Part shown: positions 43,163 through 51,830 of the stretch, piece by piece
Layout: every line of letters begins with the position of its first letter
Position numbering within the stretch: the stretch's first letter is position 1
Assembly: GCF_017571495.1 (NCBI RefSeq)
Contig: NZ_JAGETZ010000001.1
Coordinates: 496,001 to 560,000, forward strand
Direction of reading: 5' to 3'
DNA: 64,000 nucleotides
DNA from: Hymenobacter negativus
GTDB lineage: Bacteria; Bacteroidota; Bacteroidia; Cytophagales; Hymenobacteraceae
Notes under the pieces: generated by a model
Database searches by the model: none
Seen by the model: only the letters and a program-made list of their open reading frames with translations
What the model was told of the DNA's origin: nothing
Position numbers and translations under genes: made by a program

Positions 43163-43714
43163 TTAGTCCTCAATGACATCAGTCATGTCGGCGGATGAAG
43201 CACCTACCGGAGCATACACATGCAACGCAGATTTCAGCTCTTTACGAGCAATATGAATGCGGTTTTTAACGGTGCCAATGGGAATTTGCAGCTTCTCGGC
43301 AATCTCCATGTACTTGTAGCCGATGTAGTACATCATGAACGGCGTGCGGTAGTCGGTGCCCAAGCCAGCGATGGCCTCGTTGATGTCGCGCACTACAAAA
43401 TCCGACGTCGCGCCGTTGTGCGTGATGTAATTCTGGTCGGTGTTGAAATACTGGAAATACTCCGTCGAATCAATGTTGGAGCTGCGCTTGGTAATCTTGT
43501 TGTAGTTGTTGATGAAGGTGTTGCGCATGATGGTATACAACCACGCCTTCAGGTTGGTACCGGCTTTAAACTTGTCTTTATTGAGCAGGGCCTTTAGAAG
43601 GGTTTCCTGCACTAAATCCTTCGCATCATCAGCGTCTCGCGTCAAATTCATGGCGGCGGGCCGGAGGGTGAGCGATATCTTCTGCACTTGCGAGGTAAAT
43701 TCGAACGAAGTCAT
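43163..43714 (-). CDS. ECF-type RNA polymerase sigma factor
   Basis: 183 residues with sigma-70 region 2 (DADDAKDLVQETLLKALLN, LKAWLYTIMRNTFINNYNK) and region 4 (YKYMEIAEKLQIPIGTVKNRIHIARKELK), with no region 3, which defines an ECF sigma factor. No anti-sigma gene is adjacent. It lies between crtI and a MerR gene with cobalamin-domain features. In Streptomyces and relatives, the light regulator LitR controls the sigma gene litS, which drives carotenoid synthesis, and the present layout resembles this. That functional link is inference. Confidence 0.92.
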   Translation of the reverse strand: MTSFEFTSQVQKISLTLRPAAMNLTRDADDAKDLVQETLLKALLNKDKFKAGTNLKAWLYTIMRNTFINNYNKITKRSSNIDSTEYFQYFNTDQNYITHNGATSDFVVRDINEAIAGLGTDYRTPFMMYYIGYKYMEIAEKLQIPIGTVKNRIHIARKELKSALHVYAPVGASSADMTDVIED

Positions 43715-43745
43715 GCTGTTTAGCTTTTCGTGGCCGATTGTTAAA

Positions 43746-43753
43746 CAAATATA
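43746..43753 (-). promoter_or_regulatory. -7-like element before the ECF sigma gene
   Basis: On the minus strand TATATTTG, a full match to TAnnTTTG, lies 32 bases before the ATG. No TTG occurs 19 bases upstream (the nearest is 11 bases away), so the promoter may need an activator or use another sigma factor. The rest of 43754-43989 holds nothing else I recognise. Confidence 0.4.
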
Positions 43754-43989
43754 CGCGCCGGTCGCAAATCAGGCCAGCCTCCGCCGAAAGTATTTTGCTC
43801 GGCACGCCTAACACCTTCCTTCAGGCGCGGCAAGGTACGCCCGACGGTGTTTTAATCCGACGAAAATTCTCGGTGTCCCATGATGTTTGTGTGAAGCTTT
43901 TTCCCCAACGTGTTAGAGAAGTGTCTTTGCGGCACGGGCTGTTGAAGGAAGCATTATAGCAAGCTGGGGCAAACCCGCTCCTATTCACG

Positions 43990-44889
43990 CTAGGCGGCCA
44001 CAGGCTCCGGCTCGTGCTCAGCCACCAGCGCCAGAAAATCGGTCATCAATTCGGGCGTAACACAGTTCTTGGGCAAGTCCAAGCCTTCCTGCCGGGCCAG
44101 CGCGCCGTAGAGTACCACCAGCTTATCGGGGCACAGAGCCACAACCTCACGGGCAAAATCTCCTACTTTGCTGCGTTCAGGCTGTGAGGTGAGCACGGTA
44201 GCAACAGCATCGGGCCGGTATTCTTCGCAAACCGCACGCAACTCAATAGTGGGCAGGTTCTGTCCTAGGTAAAGCGTGTGCTGCCCGCGGGCACGGAGGG
44301 CATAGTTCATGAAAAGCAGCGCCAACTCATGCAATTCATTGGCGGGCAAAAACAGCACCCAGCGCCGAGCCGATGATGGCACACACGGCAGGGCATCGGT
44401 AGCCGCCAGCATTTTCTGGCGCAGCAAATGCGCCAGCAGGTGCTCCTGGGCCGGATTTACGGTCCCGGCCAGCCACATCAGGCCAATGCGCTGCAGAAGC
44501 GGATAGGCCACAAAAAGCATCATCTTCTCGAAGCCCAGGCGGTCGGCAGCTTCGTTTAGCAGGTGGTTAAGGCGTTGCTCATCGAAGCTGAGCATGGCAG
44601 CCAGCAGCGCATTCACCTGCTGGTGATAGTCGTGGGAATCGTCGCAGCAGGCCAGTACCGCCGCCTGAATCTCGGCATCGCTGAGGCAGGCCACCTGCGA
44701 AATACGCTTGCCCCGGCCGCACAGCGTGCTCACGTTGAGCAGACGGCGCAGGTCGTCGTTGCAATACATCCGAATATTGGTGGGCGTGCGCACCGGGCGC
44801 AATAGGCCATAGCGCTGCTCCCACATCCGGATGGTGTGCGCCTTAATGCCCGAAAGCTGCTCTAGGTCGCTGATGGAGTAATGGCCCAT
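43990..44889 (-). CDS. MerR-type regulator with CarH/LitR-like cobalamin-binding region
   Basis: 299 residues. Residues 1-70 form a MerR helix-turn-helix (YSISDLEQLSGIKAHTIRMWEQRYGLLRP). The middle helical region contains W139-x9-E149-H150, the Wx9EH motif of CarH-type photoreceptors that cap adenosylcobalamin. The final domain has E185LHELA190, where CarH proteins have ExHxxG; the key His is kept but the Gly is Ala. CarH represses carotenoid genes in the dark and lets go when light breaks B12. Position beside an ECF sigma gene and crt genes supports this role. B12 binding is not proven. Confidence 0.82.
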   Translation of the reverse strand: MGHYSISDLEQLSGIKAHTIRMWEQRYGLLRPVRTPTNIRMYCNDDLRRLLNVSTLCGRGKRISQVACLSDAEIQAAVLACCDDSHDYHQQVNALLAAMLSFDEQRLNHLLNEAADRLGFEKMMLFVAYPLLQRIGLMWLAGTVNPAQEHLLAHLLRQKMLAATDALPCVPSSARRWVLFLPANELHELALLFMNYALRARGQHTLYLGQNLPTIELRAVCEEYRPDAVATVLTSQPERSKVGDFAREVVALCPDKLVVLYGALARQEGLDLPKNCVTPELMTDFLALVAEHEPEPVAA

Positions 44890-44947
44890 TTCAAATAAAT
44901 TAAAAAATTACGAATGAAGAATTAAAAATTAGTGCGCGGAATCTGCC
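44890..44947. repeat. A+T-rich spacer between crtZ and the MerR gene
   Basis: AATTAAAAAATTACGAATGA followed by AGAATTAAAAATTAG makes near-duplicate A+T-rich words in the 58-base gap. Comparable spacers occur at 17476-17585, about 41383-41489 and 45508-45590. Confidence 0.45.
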
Positions 44948-45454
44948 TTAATATTCTGCTGCGCTGTGTTCATTCTTAATTTTTTCTTTTTTAATCTTTA
45001 ACTGCTTTCGTGCCAGGTCCAAATATTTTGGTGATACCCATAAAAGACCGAACTCGGCCGAGCCGTCGCGGCCGGTGGTCTTGTGGTGGGTTTTGTGGGC
45101 CATATTGAGGGCCCTCAAATAAGCATTCTGCGACTTCTTCCAAAAACGCAGGCGGCCATGAATCAACACATCGTGTACAAAAAAATACACCGTACCGTAG
45201 CAGGCAATGCCTACACCCACCCAAAACCACCAACGCCAGCCATTATCACCGGTGATAAACAAAGCCGCCGAAATAGCCCCGTAAATCAGAAAAAACAGGT
45301 CGTTGCGTTCCACCGGGTGTGGGTGCCGCACGTGGTGCGAACGGTGCAAAAACCACAGCGGCCCGTGCTGCACAAACTTGTGCATGAACCACGCCCAGAA
45401 TTCCATGAATCCAAAGGTGGCAAGGGTAATGCTAATGGCTGCGAGAACGCTCAT
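44948..45454 (-). CDS. crtZ: Beta-carotene hydroxylase CrtZ
   Basis: A membrane non-heme di-iron hydroxylase that adds 3-OH to beta-ionone rings. 168 residues with four hydrophobic segments and the CrtZ histidine clusters HKFVQH, HRSHH, HDVLIHGR and HKTHHK in the right order and spacing. The last residues (KKEKIKNEHSAAEY) are encoded in A+T-rich sequence and are variable. Together with CrtW this would give keto-hydroxy carotenoids such as astaxanthin-type products, provided a lycopene cyclase exists elsewhere. Confidence 0.94.
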   Translation of the reverse strand: MSVLAAISITLATFGFMEFWAWFMHKFVQHGPLWFLHRSHHVRHPHPVERNDLFFLIYGAISAALFITGDNGWRWWFWVGVGIACYGTVYFFVHDVLIHGRLRFWKKSQNAYLRALNMAHKTHHKTTGRDGSAEFGLLWVSPKYLDLARKQLKIKKEKIKNEHSAAEY

Positions 45455-45507
45455 GCAGGGGTAACCAGAACAGGAAAAGGGTTGTTCAGAAATGACGGGT
45501 TCGGTGA

Positions 45508-45590
45508 TTAAATATTAAGCATTAGTAATTAACAATCAGCGGAATCACACTACCTGGTCACTAACCACTGATTATTAACCATCACTCATC
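45508..45590. repeat. A+T-rich imperfect palindrome between ECH gene and crtZ
   Basis: ATTAACAATCAG near 45527-45538 is complemented by CTGATTATTAAC near 45569-45580. Same class as the A+T-rich spacers elsewhere in the window. Confidence 0.45.
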
Positions 45591-45596
45591 ACAAGC

Positions 45597-46403
45597 CTAC
45601 CAACCAATCTTTTCCTTGCTCAAAAAGGCGGCAATGCCTCGGCGGCAGTCTTCGGAGCCGCGGGCTTCGGCGTTTTGCTGGGCGGCGTAGCGCAGGCCTT
45701 CTTCGAGGTCGAGCTCGGGCAGGCGGGCCAGCATCTCTTTGGTCGTTTCCATGCTCTGGGCCGAGTTTTCGTGGCACATGCGCTGGGCAAAGGCGTGTAC
45801 GTTGGCTACCAACTCCTCCTTAGGCGCCAAGAAGGTGATAAGACCCATATCGAGCGCCGCCTGGGCCGAAATCGGGTCGCCGGTGAGCAGCAGGCGCTTG
45901 GTGCGGGCCTCACCAATTTTACGCAGCAGAAATACGCTGACGATGGCCGGCAGGAAGCCGATTTTTACTTCGGTGTAGCCGAATTTGGCTTCGGGTACGG
46001 CAAAGGTAAGGTCGCAGATGGCGGCCAAGCCGCAGCCGCCAGCCAGCGCGTGGCCCTGCACCTGTCCAATCACGACCTTTTTGAGCGTATAAATCTGGTG
46101 AAAGAGCTGCATGAGGTGCGTGCTATCCTCCAGATTATCGGTGTAGCCGAAGCCTTGCAGTTCCTGAATGTAGGCCAAATCGGCGCCGGCGCAGAAGACT
46201 TCACCAGCCGAGCGCAGCACAATTACTTTGGCTTCGTCGTCATTTTCAGCAAACTCAAAAGCCTGCTTTAGCTCGGTTACCACGTCAGAATTCAGCGCGT
46301 TACGCTTATCGGGGCGGTTGAGGGTGATGTAGCCGATGCGGTCCTGGACTTCGTACTGAATGTAGCGAAGGGCTTCGAGTTCGGGGGTGAGCAGGTTTTC
46401 CAT
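45597..46403 (-). CDS. Enoyl-CoA hydratase/isomerase family protein
   Basis: 268 residues from the ATG at 46401-46403. It has the crotonase fold signatures: NRPDKRNALN, the oxyanion-hole segment FCAGADL, and the helix HALAGGCGLAAICDL; a catalytic-type Glu is seen in FGYTEVKIGFLPA. Such enzymes hydrate enoyl-CoA or methylglutaconyl-CoA in fatty acid or leucine breakdown. No neighbouring gene settles the substrate. The frame is open further upstream but without family sequence. Confidence 0.9.
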   Translation of the reverse strand: MENLLTPELEALRYIQYEVQDRIGYITLNRPDKRNALNSDVVTELKQAFEFAENDDEAKVIVLRSAGEVFCAGADLAYIQELQGFGYTDNLEDSTHLMQLFHQIYTLKKVVIGQVQGHALAGGCGLAAICDLTFAVPEAKFGYTEVKIGFLPAIVSVFLLRKIGEARTKRLLLTGDPISAQAALDMGLITFLAPKEELVANVHAFAQRMCHENSAQSMETTKEMLARLPELDLEEGLRYAAQQNAEARGSEDCRRGIAAFLSKEKIGW

Positions 46404-46526
46404 AGGGTCGGGAACGGCGCGGACGGATGGGTACTGACAAACTAGATGCCGCCGGGGGTGAATTGGTGGCATCCTCTGAGGCAATTAACGCAAAAAATAC
46501 GCGGATGGACTGCCAAACTCGGCCAA

Positions 46527-48896
46527 TCACTGGGTTGAGGCGTCGAAACTGGTTGACAGCGGGCTCATTGGCTGTTTCGGTTCTAACTCGAAGCGACCCG
46601 GGGCCAGGGTTGCCTGATATGGCTTTCCGGCCAGCGGCGGTGGGCAGCGGAAGGCACCTTGCGCCGTCACGTCCCAGGTGCGAAAACCATGGGCGCGCAG
46701 GCTGGAGTCCTGTCGGGCCACGTACCAGATTTTACAGGATGAGTCGAAGACAATCCGGGCTTTATTTCCGAATACTGCTGCTACGGACTCAGGCTTTACG
46801 CGGGCGTTGCGGCGCAGCACCAGCACATCAACGGGTATGGGCGCAGTGGCCGTGGAAATCCGATTGGAGATGAAGGCAACCCGCAGGCCGCGCCAATGAA
46901 CCAACACCACGGGGCCAGGCTTGAAATACAACGTTGAATTGGCGCTATCCGGGTCGGCGAGGCGCGCAACAGGCACCGTGCAGCCGCGCCAACCTATCCG
47001 GTAGGCCGTGCGCCGCGCTGCCCGCTGAATGATGCCCGGCAGCAGGCGGTAGGTGCGCTCGGTTTCGGTGAGTGGGAGCGAATCGGGGGTGACGAATTCG
47101 GCTGCTGCGCCCTGCCAGAACCCCACTGCTGAGCGGCGCGGAATGCTGTACACGATGAATTCCTCGGTGGGTGCAACGGCGCGAGCTTCGGCTATCCGGC
47201 TACTAGCGTAGCACAGCATTAGCAGCGCCGTGCCGCGCAACCAGCCCAGCCGGCGCGTATTGAGCCAAGCCAGGCCGGTTCCAATCATACCAAAAAGCAG
47301 CACCGTTTGCAAGGCGGATACGTGAACCTCGCGCACCACCCAGTCGGAAAAATGGTGGCTGATAAAGGCAATGTATTCATTGAAAGCCCAGACCATTTTC
47401 TCAAAAATCCAGGCAACACTTTTTGGCCCCCAATCCAGCCATTCGGCGGCTTTCGGAAACCACATGCTGGGCAATTCAACCAAACCCTTTACCAGTAACA
47501 ATGCCAACCCCACGTACACCGCGCCGCTCGAAATTGGCACGGCTACCAGATTGGAAAACAAAAAGCTGAACGGAAACTGATGAAAATAATACAGCCCTAG
47601 TCCGAACGTAGCTACTTGTGCCGCCAATGACAGCGCCACGGCCTGCCATATCTTATTCAACGACCAGCCACTACCCTTCCAGAACCACTGCACTGCCGTA
47701 GGATGCCAAGGCCGGCGAAGGGCGTAGAAATAGCCCTCCACATCGAGCCACGCGGCAATGCGCGGTTGCACGTACACAATGCTCAACACCGCCAAAAACG
47801 AGAGCTGAAAGCCTACATCCGCCACCAGAAACGGGTTCCAGAGCAGCAGAAAAAACGCCGCCACGCCCAGCGTATTAAAGATGGAGCTTTGCCGTCCCCA
47901 GGCCCGCCCAATAATCAGAAAGGTGAACATCACCGCCGCCCGCAGCACCGATGCCGAAAGCCCCGTGAGAAAGGCATAGCTCCAAATCACGCCCAGCCCC
48001 AGCAGTGCCGACCAGATGCGGAACCCCGGCACCCGGCCGAAAAACGTTTTCAGCGCCCACGTCAGGGCAAGGTATAGCAGTCCCACCTGCAAGCCGCTCA
48101 CCGCCATGATGTGCGAAGTGCCCGTGCTGCTGTAAGTCTGCTTGGTTTCCGCATCCACATCGTCTTTGATGCCTAGCACCAGCGCCGAGGCAATGGCATA
48201 CTCCCGCTTGGCATGGATGTAGTGCTTGAACACGCCGTCGAGTTGCGCAGCGGTTTGCATGCTAATGGCAATGAGCAGATTGGGTGGAGCTATCCGCAGA
48301 ACCCGATACTGGTCGGGGTGGACATAGTGTTGGTGGTACACCTGCCGGTACTCCAGGTAGCGGGCGTAGTCGAACTCGCCGGGATTGAGGGGCGGCTTGC
48401 TGGGGTCGGGGTGGCCGCGAATGAGCCAGACTTCGCCGTATTGGGGCTGCGCAATGCCTGCCACGCGGGGCAGCGACACCCGCACACCACCAGTGGCGGC
48501 CCGCCAACGGCCCGCTACGCGCACGGCCTGCACTCGCAATGTGGTGGCATAGGTAGCAGCGCGCACCACAGTGGCTTCGTCCACTACCGCTTGGTAGCAT
48601 TCTATTTTGTTGGCGAAGCGGTAGATATGGTCGGCGCGGCGGCTGTCGGTGGCTCGCTGGGTGAGCGTAGCTCCGAAGGCCACGATGGTGAGAAGGGACA
48701 GGAGCCCGGCGGCATCTACCAAGGTGGGGTTGCGCTGGCGTGTGCTCCAGAAAAGAAAGCTCACGCTCAGCCCGGTCAGGCCCAGGGCAACCGGCCACAA
48801 CTCTGGCCAATCAGTTCCCAGGTAGAGGTAGCCCACAATGCCAAGAATCAGGGCGGGCGTGTAGCGCACAAAAGGGAAAGCAGCCCAGGTAATCAT
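46527..48896 (-). CDS. comEC: ComEC/Rec2 family DNA-uptake channel
   Basis: 789 residues. An N-terminal membrane part with a DUF4131-like OB domain (about 70-190) is followed by the competence domain, whose signature HIMAVSGLQVGLLYLAL and FLTGLSASVLRAAVMF are clear, and about ten membrane helices. ComEC carries single-stranded DNA across the inner membrane in natural transformation. The C-terminal ~200 residues resemble the beta-lactamase-like domain in position, but no HxHxDH zinc motif is seen, so nuclease activity there is unlikely. No other competence genes are in the window. Confidence 0.9.
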   Translation of the reverse strand: MITWAAFPFVRYTPALILGIVGYLYLGTDWPELWPVALGLTGLSVSFLFWSTRQRNPTLVDAAGLLSLLTIVAFGATLTQRATDSRRADHIYRFANKIECYQAVVDEATVVRAATYATTLRVQAVRVAGRWRAATGGVRVSLPRVAGIAQPQYGEVWLIRGHPDPSKPPLNPGEFDYARYLEYRQVYHQHYVHPDQYRVLRIAPPNLLIAISMQTAAQLDGVFKHYIHAKREYAIASALVLGIKDDVDAETKQTYSSTGTSHIMAVSGLQVGLLYLALTWALKTFFGRVPGFRIWSALLGLGVIWSYAFLTGLSASVLRAAVMFTFLIIGRAWGRQSSIFNTLGVAAFFLLLWNPFLVADVGFQLSFLAVLSIVYVQPRIAAWLDVEGYFYALRRPWHPTAVQWFWKGSGWSLNKIWQAVALSLAAQVATFGLGLYYFHQFPFSFLFSNLVAVPISSGAVYVGLALLLVKGLVELPSMWFPKAAEWLDWGPKSVAWIFEKMVWAFNEYIAFISHHFSDWVVREVHVSALQTVLLFGMIGTGLAWLNTRRLGWLRGTALLMLCYASSRIAEARAVAPTEEFIVYSIPRRSAVGFWQGAAAEFVTPDSLPLTETERTYRLLPGIIQRAARRTAYRIGWRGCTVPVARLADPDSANSTLYFKPGPVVLVHWRGLRVAFISNRISTATAPIPVDVLVLRRNARVKPESVAAVFGNKARIVFDSSCKIWYVARQDSSLRAHGFRTWDVTAQGAFRCPPPLAGKPYQATLAPGRFELEPKQPMSPLSTSFDASTQ

Positions 48897-49023
48897 ATAA
48901 GCGGTAGAAAAAGAAGAATATATTCAACGAGCAATGTAGTGTTTTACCTATCAACTCCCAACTTTAATCTGCTCGGCAGCTACTGACGGCTGTATCTTGG
49001 GGCCTCGAAACATTGCCCTGCTC

Positions 49024-49959
49024 ATGCTCTCCTTTCTGCGCCGCCTCAAGCTTAGCTATGCTGCCTACAATGTGTTTCAGCGCCGCCGACTGGCCCATAA
49101 CCTGCCGGTTTATCAAAAGCTGGGACTGAATAAGCAGTACTACTCCCCCATCAGCAGTCGCGACTTTGCCCACCTGCCAGCCGATGCCGGCCTGCCGCCG
49201 GTGCTGCCGCTGGCCAGCCGGCTAACCGCTGTGCCGGCCTTCCAGGCGCTGCCCGCAGCCAGTCAGACCAGTCTGCAAGGATTTGAGGACAATGGCTTTG
49301 CGGTGCTATCCGGCTTTTTCAGCACCGAGGAAGCAGATGCTATCAATAAGGATTTAGCTAACCTCATTGCCACTCAAAAAATAAGCCTGCGCTACCGCAA
49401 CAAGTTCATGTTTGCCTTCCGCAAATCCGAGCAGATTCGGGCGGCGGGCGAGGGTGCGTTGCGGGAGCTGATTTCCGCGCTGCTGGGGCACGATGCCACG
49501 CTTTTTCAAAGCATTAACTTTCTCACCGGCAGCCAGCAGCGCACCCATTCCGACAGCATTCACATGAGCACCTTTCCGCTGGGCGGCATGGCGGCGGCCT
49601 GGGTAGCACTCGAAGATATCACGCCCGGCAACGGCCCACTGCACTACTACCCCAGTAGCCACAAGCTACCCTACTACCTCAACGCCGACTACCACAACGA
49701 GGGCACCGATTGGCTCATCGGCGACAAAGACTACTCTGAATACGAGCGGTTCATCGCCGGCCGGGTAGCTGAAATGGGTTTGCAAAAGCAGATTTTTCTG
49801 GCCCGCAAAGGCGACGTTTTTGTGTGGCACGCCAACCTGATGCACGGAGGCGAGCCCCACACCGACCCTACGCAGACGCGTAAGAGCATGGTGTTTCATT
49901 ATTTCAGCCAGGCTCACATCTGCTACCACGAAATCACCCAGCGCCCAGCGCTGCTGTAG
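49024..49959 (+). CDS. Phytanoyl-CoA dioxygenase (PhyH) family protein
   Basis: 311 residues from the ATG at 49024. A jelly-roll Fe(II)/2-oxoglutarate oxygenase: the metal ligands HSD (RTHSDSIHMST) and a distal His (WHANLMHGGEPH) are in place, with Arg in QTRKSMVFHYF able to bind 2-oxoglutarate. GNGPLHYYPSSHK is the typical PhyH strand. PhyH proteins hydroxylate many small molecules, so the substrate is unknown. It stands alone and is divergent from comEC. Confidence 0.87.
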   Translation: MLSFLRRLKLSYAAYNVFQRRRLAHNLPVYQKLGLNKQYYSPISSRDFAHLPADAGLPPVLPLASRLTAVPAFQALPAASQTSLQGFEDNGFAVLSGFFSTEEADAINKDLANLIATQKISLRYRNKFMFAFRKSEQIRAAGEGALRELISALLGHDATLFQSINFLTGSQQRTHSDSIHMSTFPLGGMAAAWVALEDITPGNGPLHYYPSSHKLPYYLNADYHNEGTDWLIGDKDYSEYERFIAGRVAEMGLQKQIFLARKGDVFVWHANLMHGGEPHTDPTQTRKSMVFHYFSQAHICYHEITQRPALL

Positions 49960-50050
49960 CATGGACGCTGCGAGACCGCGTCGCCGTGCACAGATGAGGT
50001 ATCAGTTGGCACTCGCATGCGCATGAGGGCGTGGCCTTACAGAGGGCAGG

Positions 50051-50491
50051 CTACAGCACCATTTTGTAGTGCTGAATCCCGGCTTCCTCAAACAGTTCGC
50101 CCTCTTTCTGGAAGCCATGCCGCTCGTAAAACCGCACGGCTCCCAATTGGGCGTTCAGGTAAATTTTGGCATCGGGTAGCTCGGCTTGCACGTCGGCCAG
50201 CACGGCGTGGAGTATCGTAGCTCCTATTTCCTGGTTGCGGAAACCTTCCAGCACAGCAAAGCGCTCCAGCTTTACGCCCTTTTCGGTTTCGCGCCAACGA
50301 GCAGCGCCGGCGGGGGTGCCATCGGCGGCGCGAGCCAGGTAGTGGCGAGCATCGGTGCGGTCGTGGATGTCGTTTTCGAGGGCTGCGGGCACGCCCTGGC
50401 CTTCTACAAATACTTTTTCGCGGATGGTGAAAGCAGCGTCAAGGTCGCGCAGGTCGGTGATGCGGTAGGCGGTAGCAGGCATGGGTATCAT
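50051..50491 (-). CDS. GNAT family N-acetyltransferase
   Basis: 146 residues. The motifs of the ElaA/YjcF-like GNAT group are visible: FTIREKVFVEGQGVPAALEND at the start and the acetyl-CoA-binding strand-helix KLERFAVLEGFRNQEIGATIL (pyrophosphate loop in the variant FRNQEIG), followed by AVRFYERHGFQKEGE. The substrate cannot be read from sequence. The ATG at 50489-50491 has another in-frame ATG three codons later. A palindrome lies directly upstream. Confidence 0.88.
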   Translation of the reverse strand: MIPMPATAYRITDLRDLDAAFTIREKVFVEGQGVPAALENDIHDRTDARHYLARAADGTPAGAARWRETEKGVKLERFAVLEGFRNQEIGATILHAVLADVQAELPDAKIYLNAQLGAVRFYERHGFQKEGELFEEAGIQHYKMVL

Positions 50492-50501
50492 GTAAAAAAT
50501 T

Positions 50502-50588
50502 TGTCATCCTAAGCGTAGCGGAGGACCTTACTGCGGTTGAACAACGGATTCAATCGTGATAAGGTCCTTCGCTACGCCTAGGATGACA
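50502..50588. repeat. 29-bp-arm palindrome between phoH and GNAT genes
   Basis: Arms 50502-50530 (TGTCATCCTAAGCGTAGCGG start) and 50560-50588 are reverse complements with about three mismatches. Its right arm shares AAGGTCCTTCGCT with the copy at 25215-25248. Confidence 0.8.
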
Positions 50589-50610
50589 GAGGGGATTTAT
50601 GCAGTTCGTA

Positions 50611-51708
50611 TTATAAGGCCTGCTCGTGGTTCACGGGCAAGGCGGGCTCCTCAACAGTCGGCTGCGCTTCTTCGAGCAGCCCCTGCTCGCGCAAGCGGCG
50701 CTCGTGGCGCTCATCGCGGCGAGTAGCGCCGTTGGCCTGGGCCTGGTGCAGCTGCTCGTCGTTGTCGAATTTGTCGTAGGCTTCCACGATTTCCTTCACC
50801 AAGCGGTGGCGCACTACGTCTTCGGAAGTCATTTCGACGTAGCCGATGCCCTTCACGTTTTTCAGGATGTCGAGCGCCTGCATCAGGCCCGACTTCTGGC
50901 GGGTGGGCAGGTCAATCTGGCTACGGTCGCCGTTCACCATCACTTTGGCGGTGGGACCCATACGGGTCAGGAACATCTTCAACTGCGAGGGCGTGGTGTT
51001 CTGGGCCTCGTCCAGCAGCACGAAGGCGTTGTTCAGGGTCCGGCCGCGCATGTAGGCCAGCGGGGCGATTTCGATGATTTTATTCTCCTGGTAGAATTTC
51101 AGCTTTTCGGCCGGAATCATGTCTTCCAAGGCGTCATAAATCGGGCGCAGGTAAGGGTCTACCTTCTCCTTCATGTCGCCGGGCAGGAAGCCCAGGCTTT
51201 CGCCGGCCTCCACCACGGGGCGCGAGATGATGATTTTTTTCACCTCTTTGTTCTTGAGCGCCCGCACGGCCAGTGCCACCGAAATGTAGGTTTTGCCGGT
51301 GCCGGCAGGGCCAAGGGTGAAGGTAAGGTCGTGGGCCATCACGGTATCCACCAGCTTTTGCTGGTTGGGGGTTTTGGCTTTGATAACACCACCTTTGGCC
51401 CCGAACAGAATAACGTCGGGCGAGGCGGCTAGTACGCGGCCTTCGGCCTCTTCGCTGGTGGCGGAGAGGTATTGGTTCACCGTTTTATCGGTAATCTGGC
51501 CGTATTGGTGGTAGTGCTCGATGAGCGAGGAAAGCAGGTCGTTGATGCGGGCAATGACTTCCGTCTGGCCCTGGATTTTGATTTCGTTGCCGCGGCTGAT
51601 GATTTTGGAGCCGGGAAAAGCGGCGGCCAGCTGGCGGATATTCTGGTTGTCGGGGCCGAGGAAATCGACCAAAGACACGTTTTCGAGGGTGATGATTTTT
51701 TCGACCAA
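50611..51708 (-). CDS. phoH: PhoH family ATPase
   Basis: 365 residues. An N-terminal KH-like region (1-110) precedes a RecA-like ATPase: Walker A GPAGTGKTY and Walker B FVLLDEAQN, with TRMGPTAKVMVNGDRSQIDLP typical of PhoH/YbeZ. In many bacteria YbeZ works with YbeY in rRNA maturation. The only start fitting the family N-terminus (MVEKIITLENVSLVDFLG) is a TTG at 51706-51708, so initiation is non-canonical. The C-terminal tail is acidic and variable. Confidence 0.93.
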   Translation of the reverse strand: MVEKIITLENVSLVDFLGPDNQNIRQLAAAFPGSKIISRGNEIKIQGQTEVIARINDLLSSLIEHYHQYGQITDKTVNQYLSATSEEAEGRVLAASPDVILFGAKGGVIKAKTPNQQKLVDTVMAHDLTFTLGPAGTGKTYISVALAVRALKNKEVKKIIISRPVVEAGESLGFLPGDMKEKVDPYLRPIYDALEDMIPAEKLKFYQENKIIEIAPLAYMRGRTLNNAFVLLDEAQNTTPSQLKMFLTRMGPTAKVMVNGDRSQIDLPTRQKSGLMQALDILKNVKGIGYVEMTSEDVVRHRLVKEIVEAYDKFDNDEQLHQAQANGATRRDERHERRLREQGLLEEAQPTVEEPALPVNHEQAL

Positions 51709-51830
51709 GTTGGAAGAGAGGGGGAAAGAGATTGGGAGTGGGAAAAACCGCCCGTTATCGCCCCAAACCGGCTACTTTTGCCCCGGTTCGGGCGCTGGAA
51801 CAATACTACGAAAAACTACGGAACGAAGGC

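Noticed and set aside
43746..43775. Full primary promoter for the ECF sigma gene
   Set aside because: The -7 box is perfect but the only TTG is 11 bases away rather than about 19, so only the -7-like element is listed.
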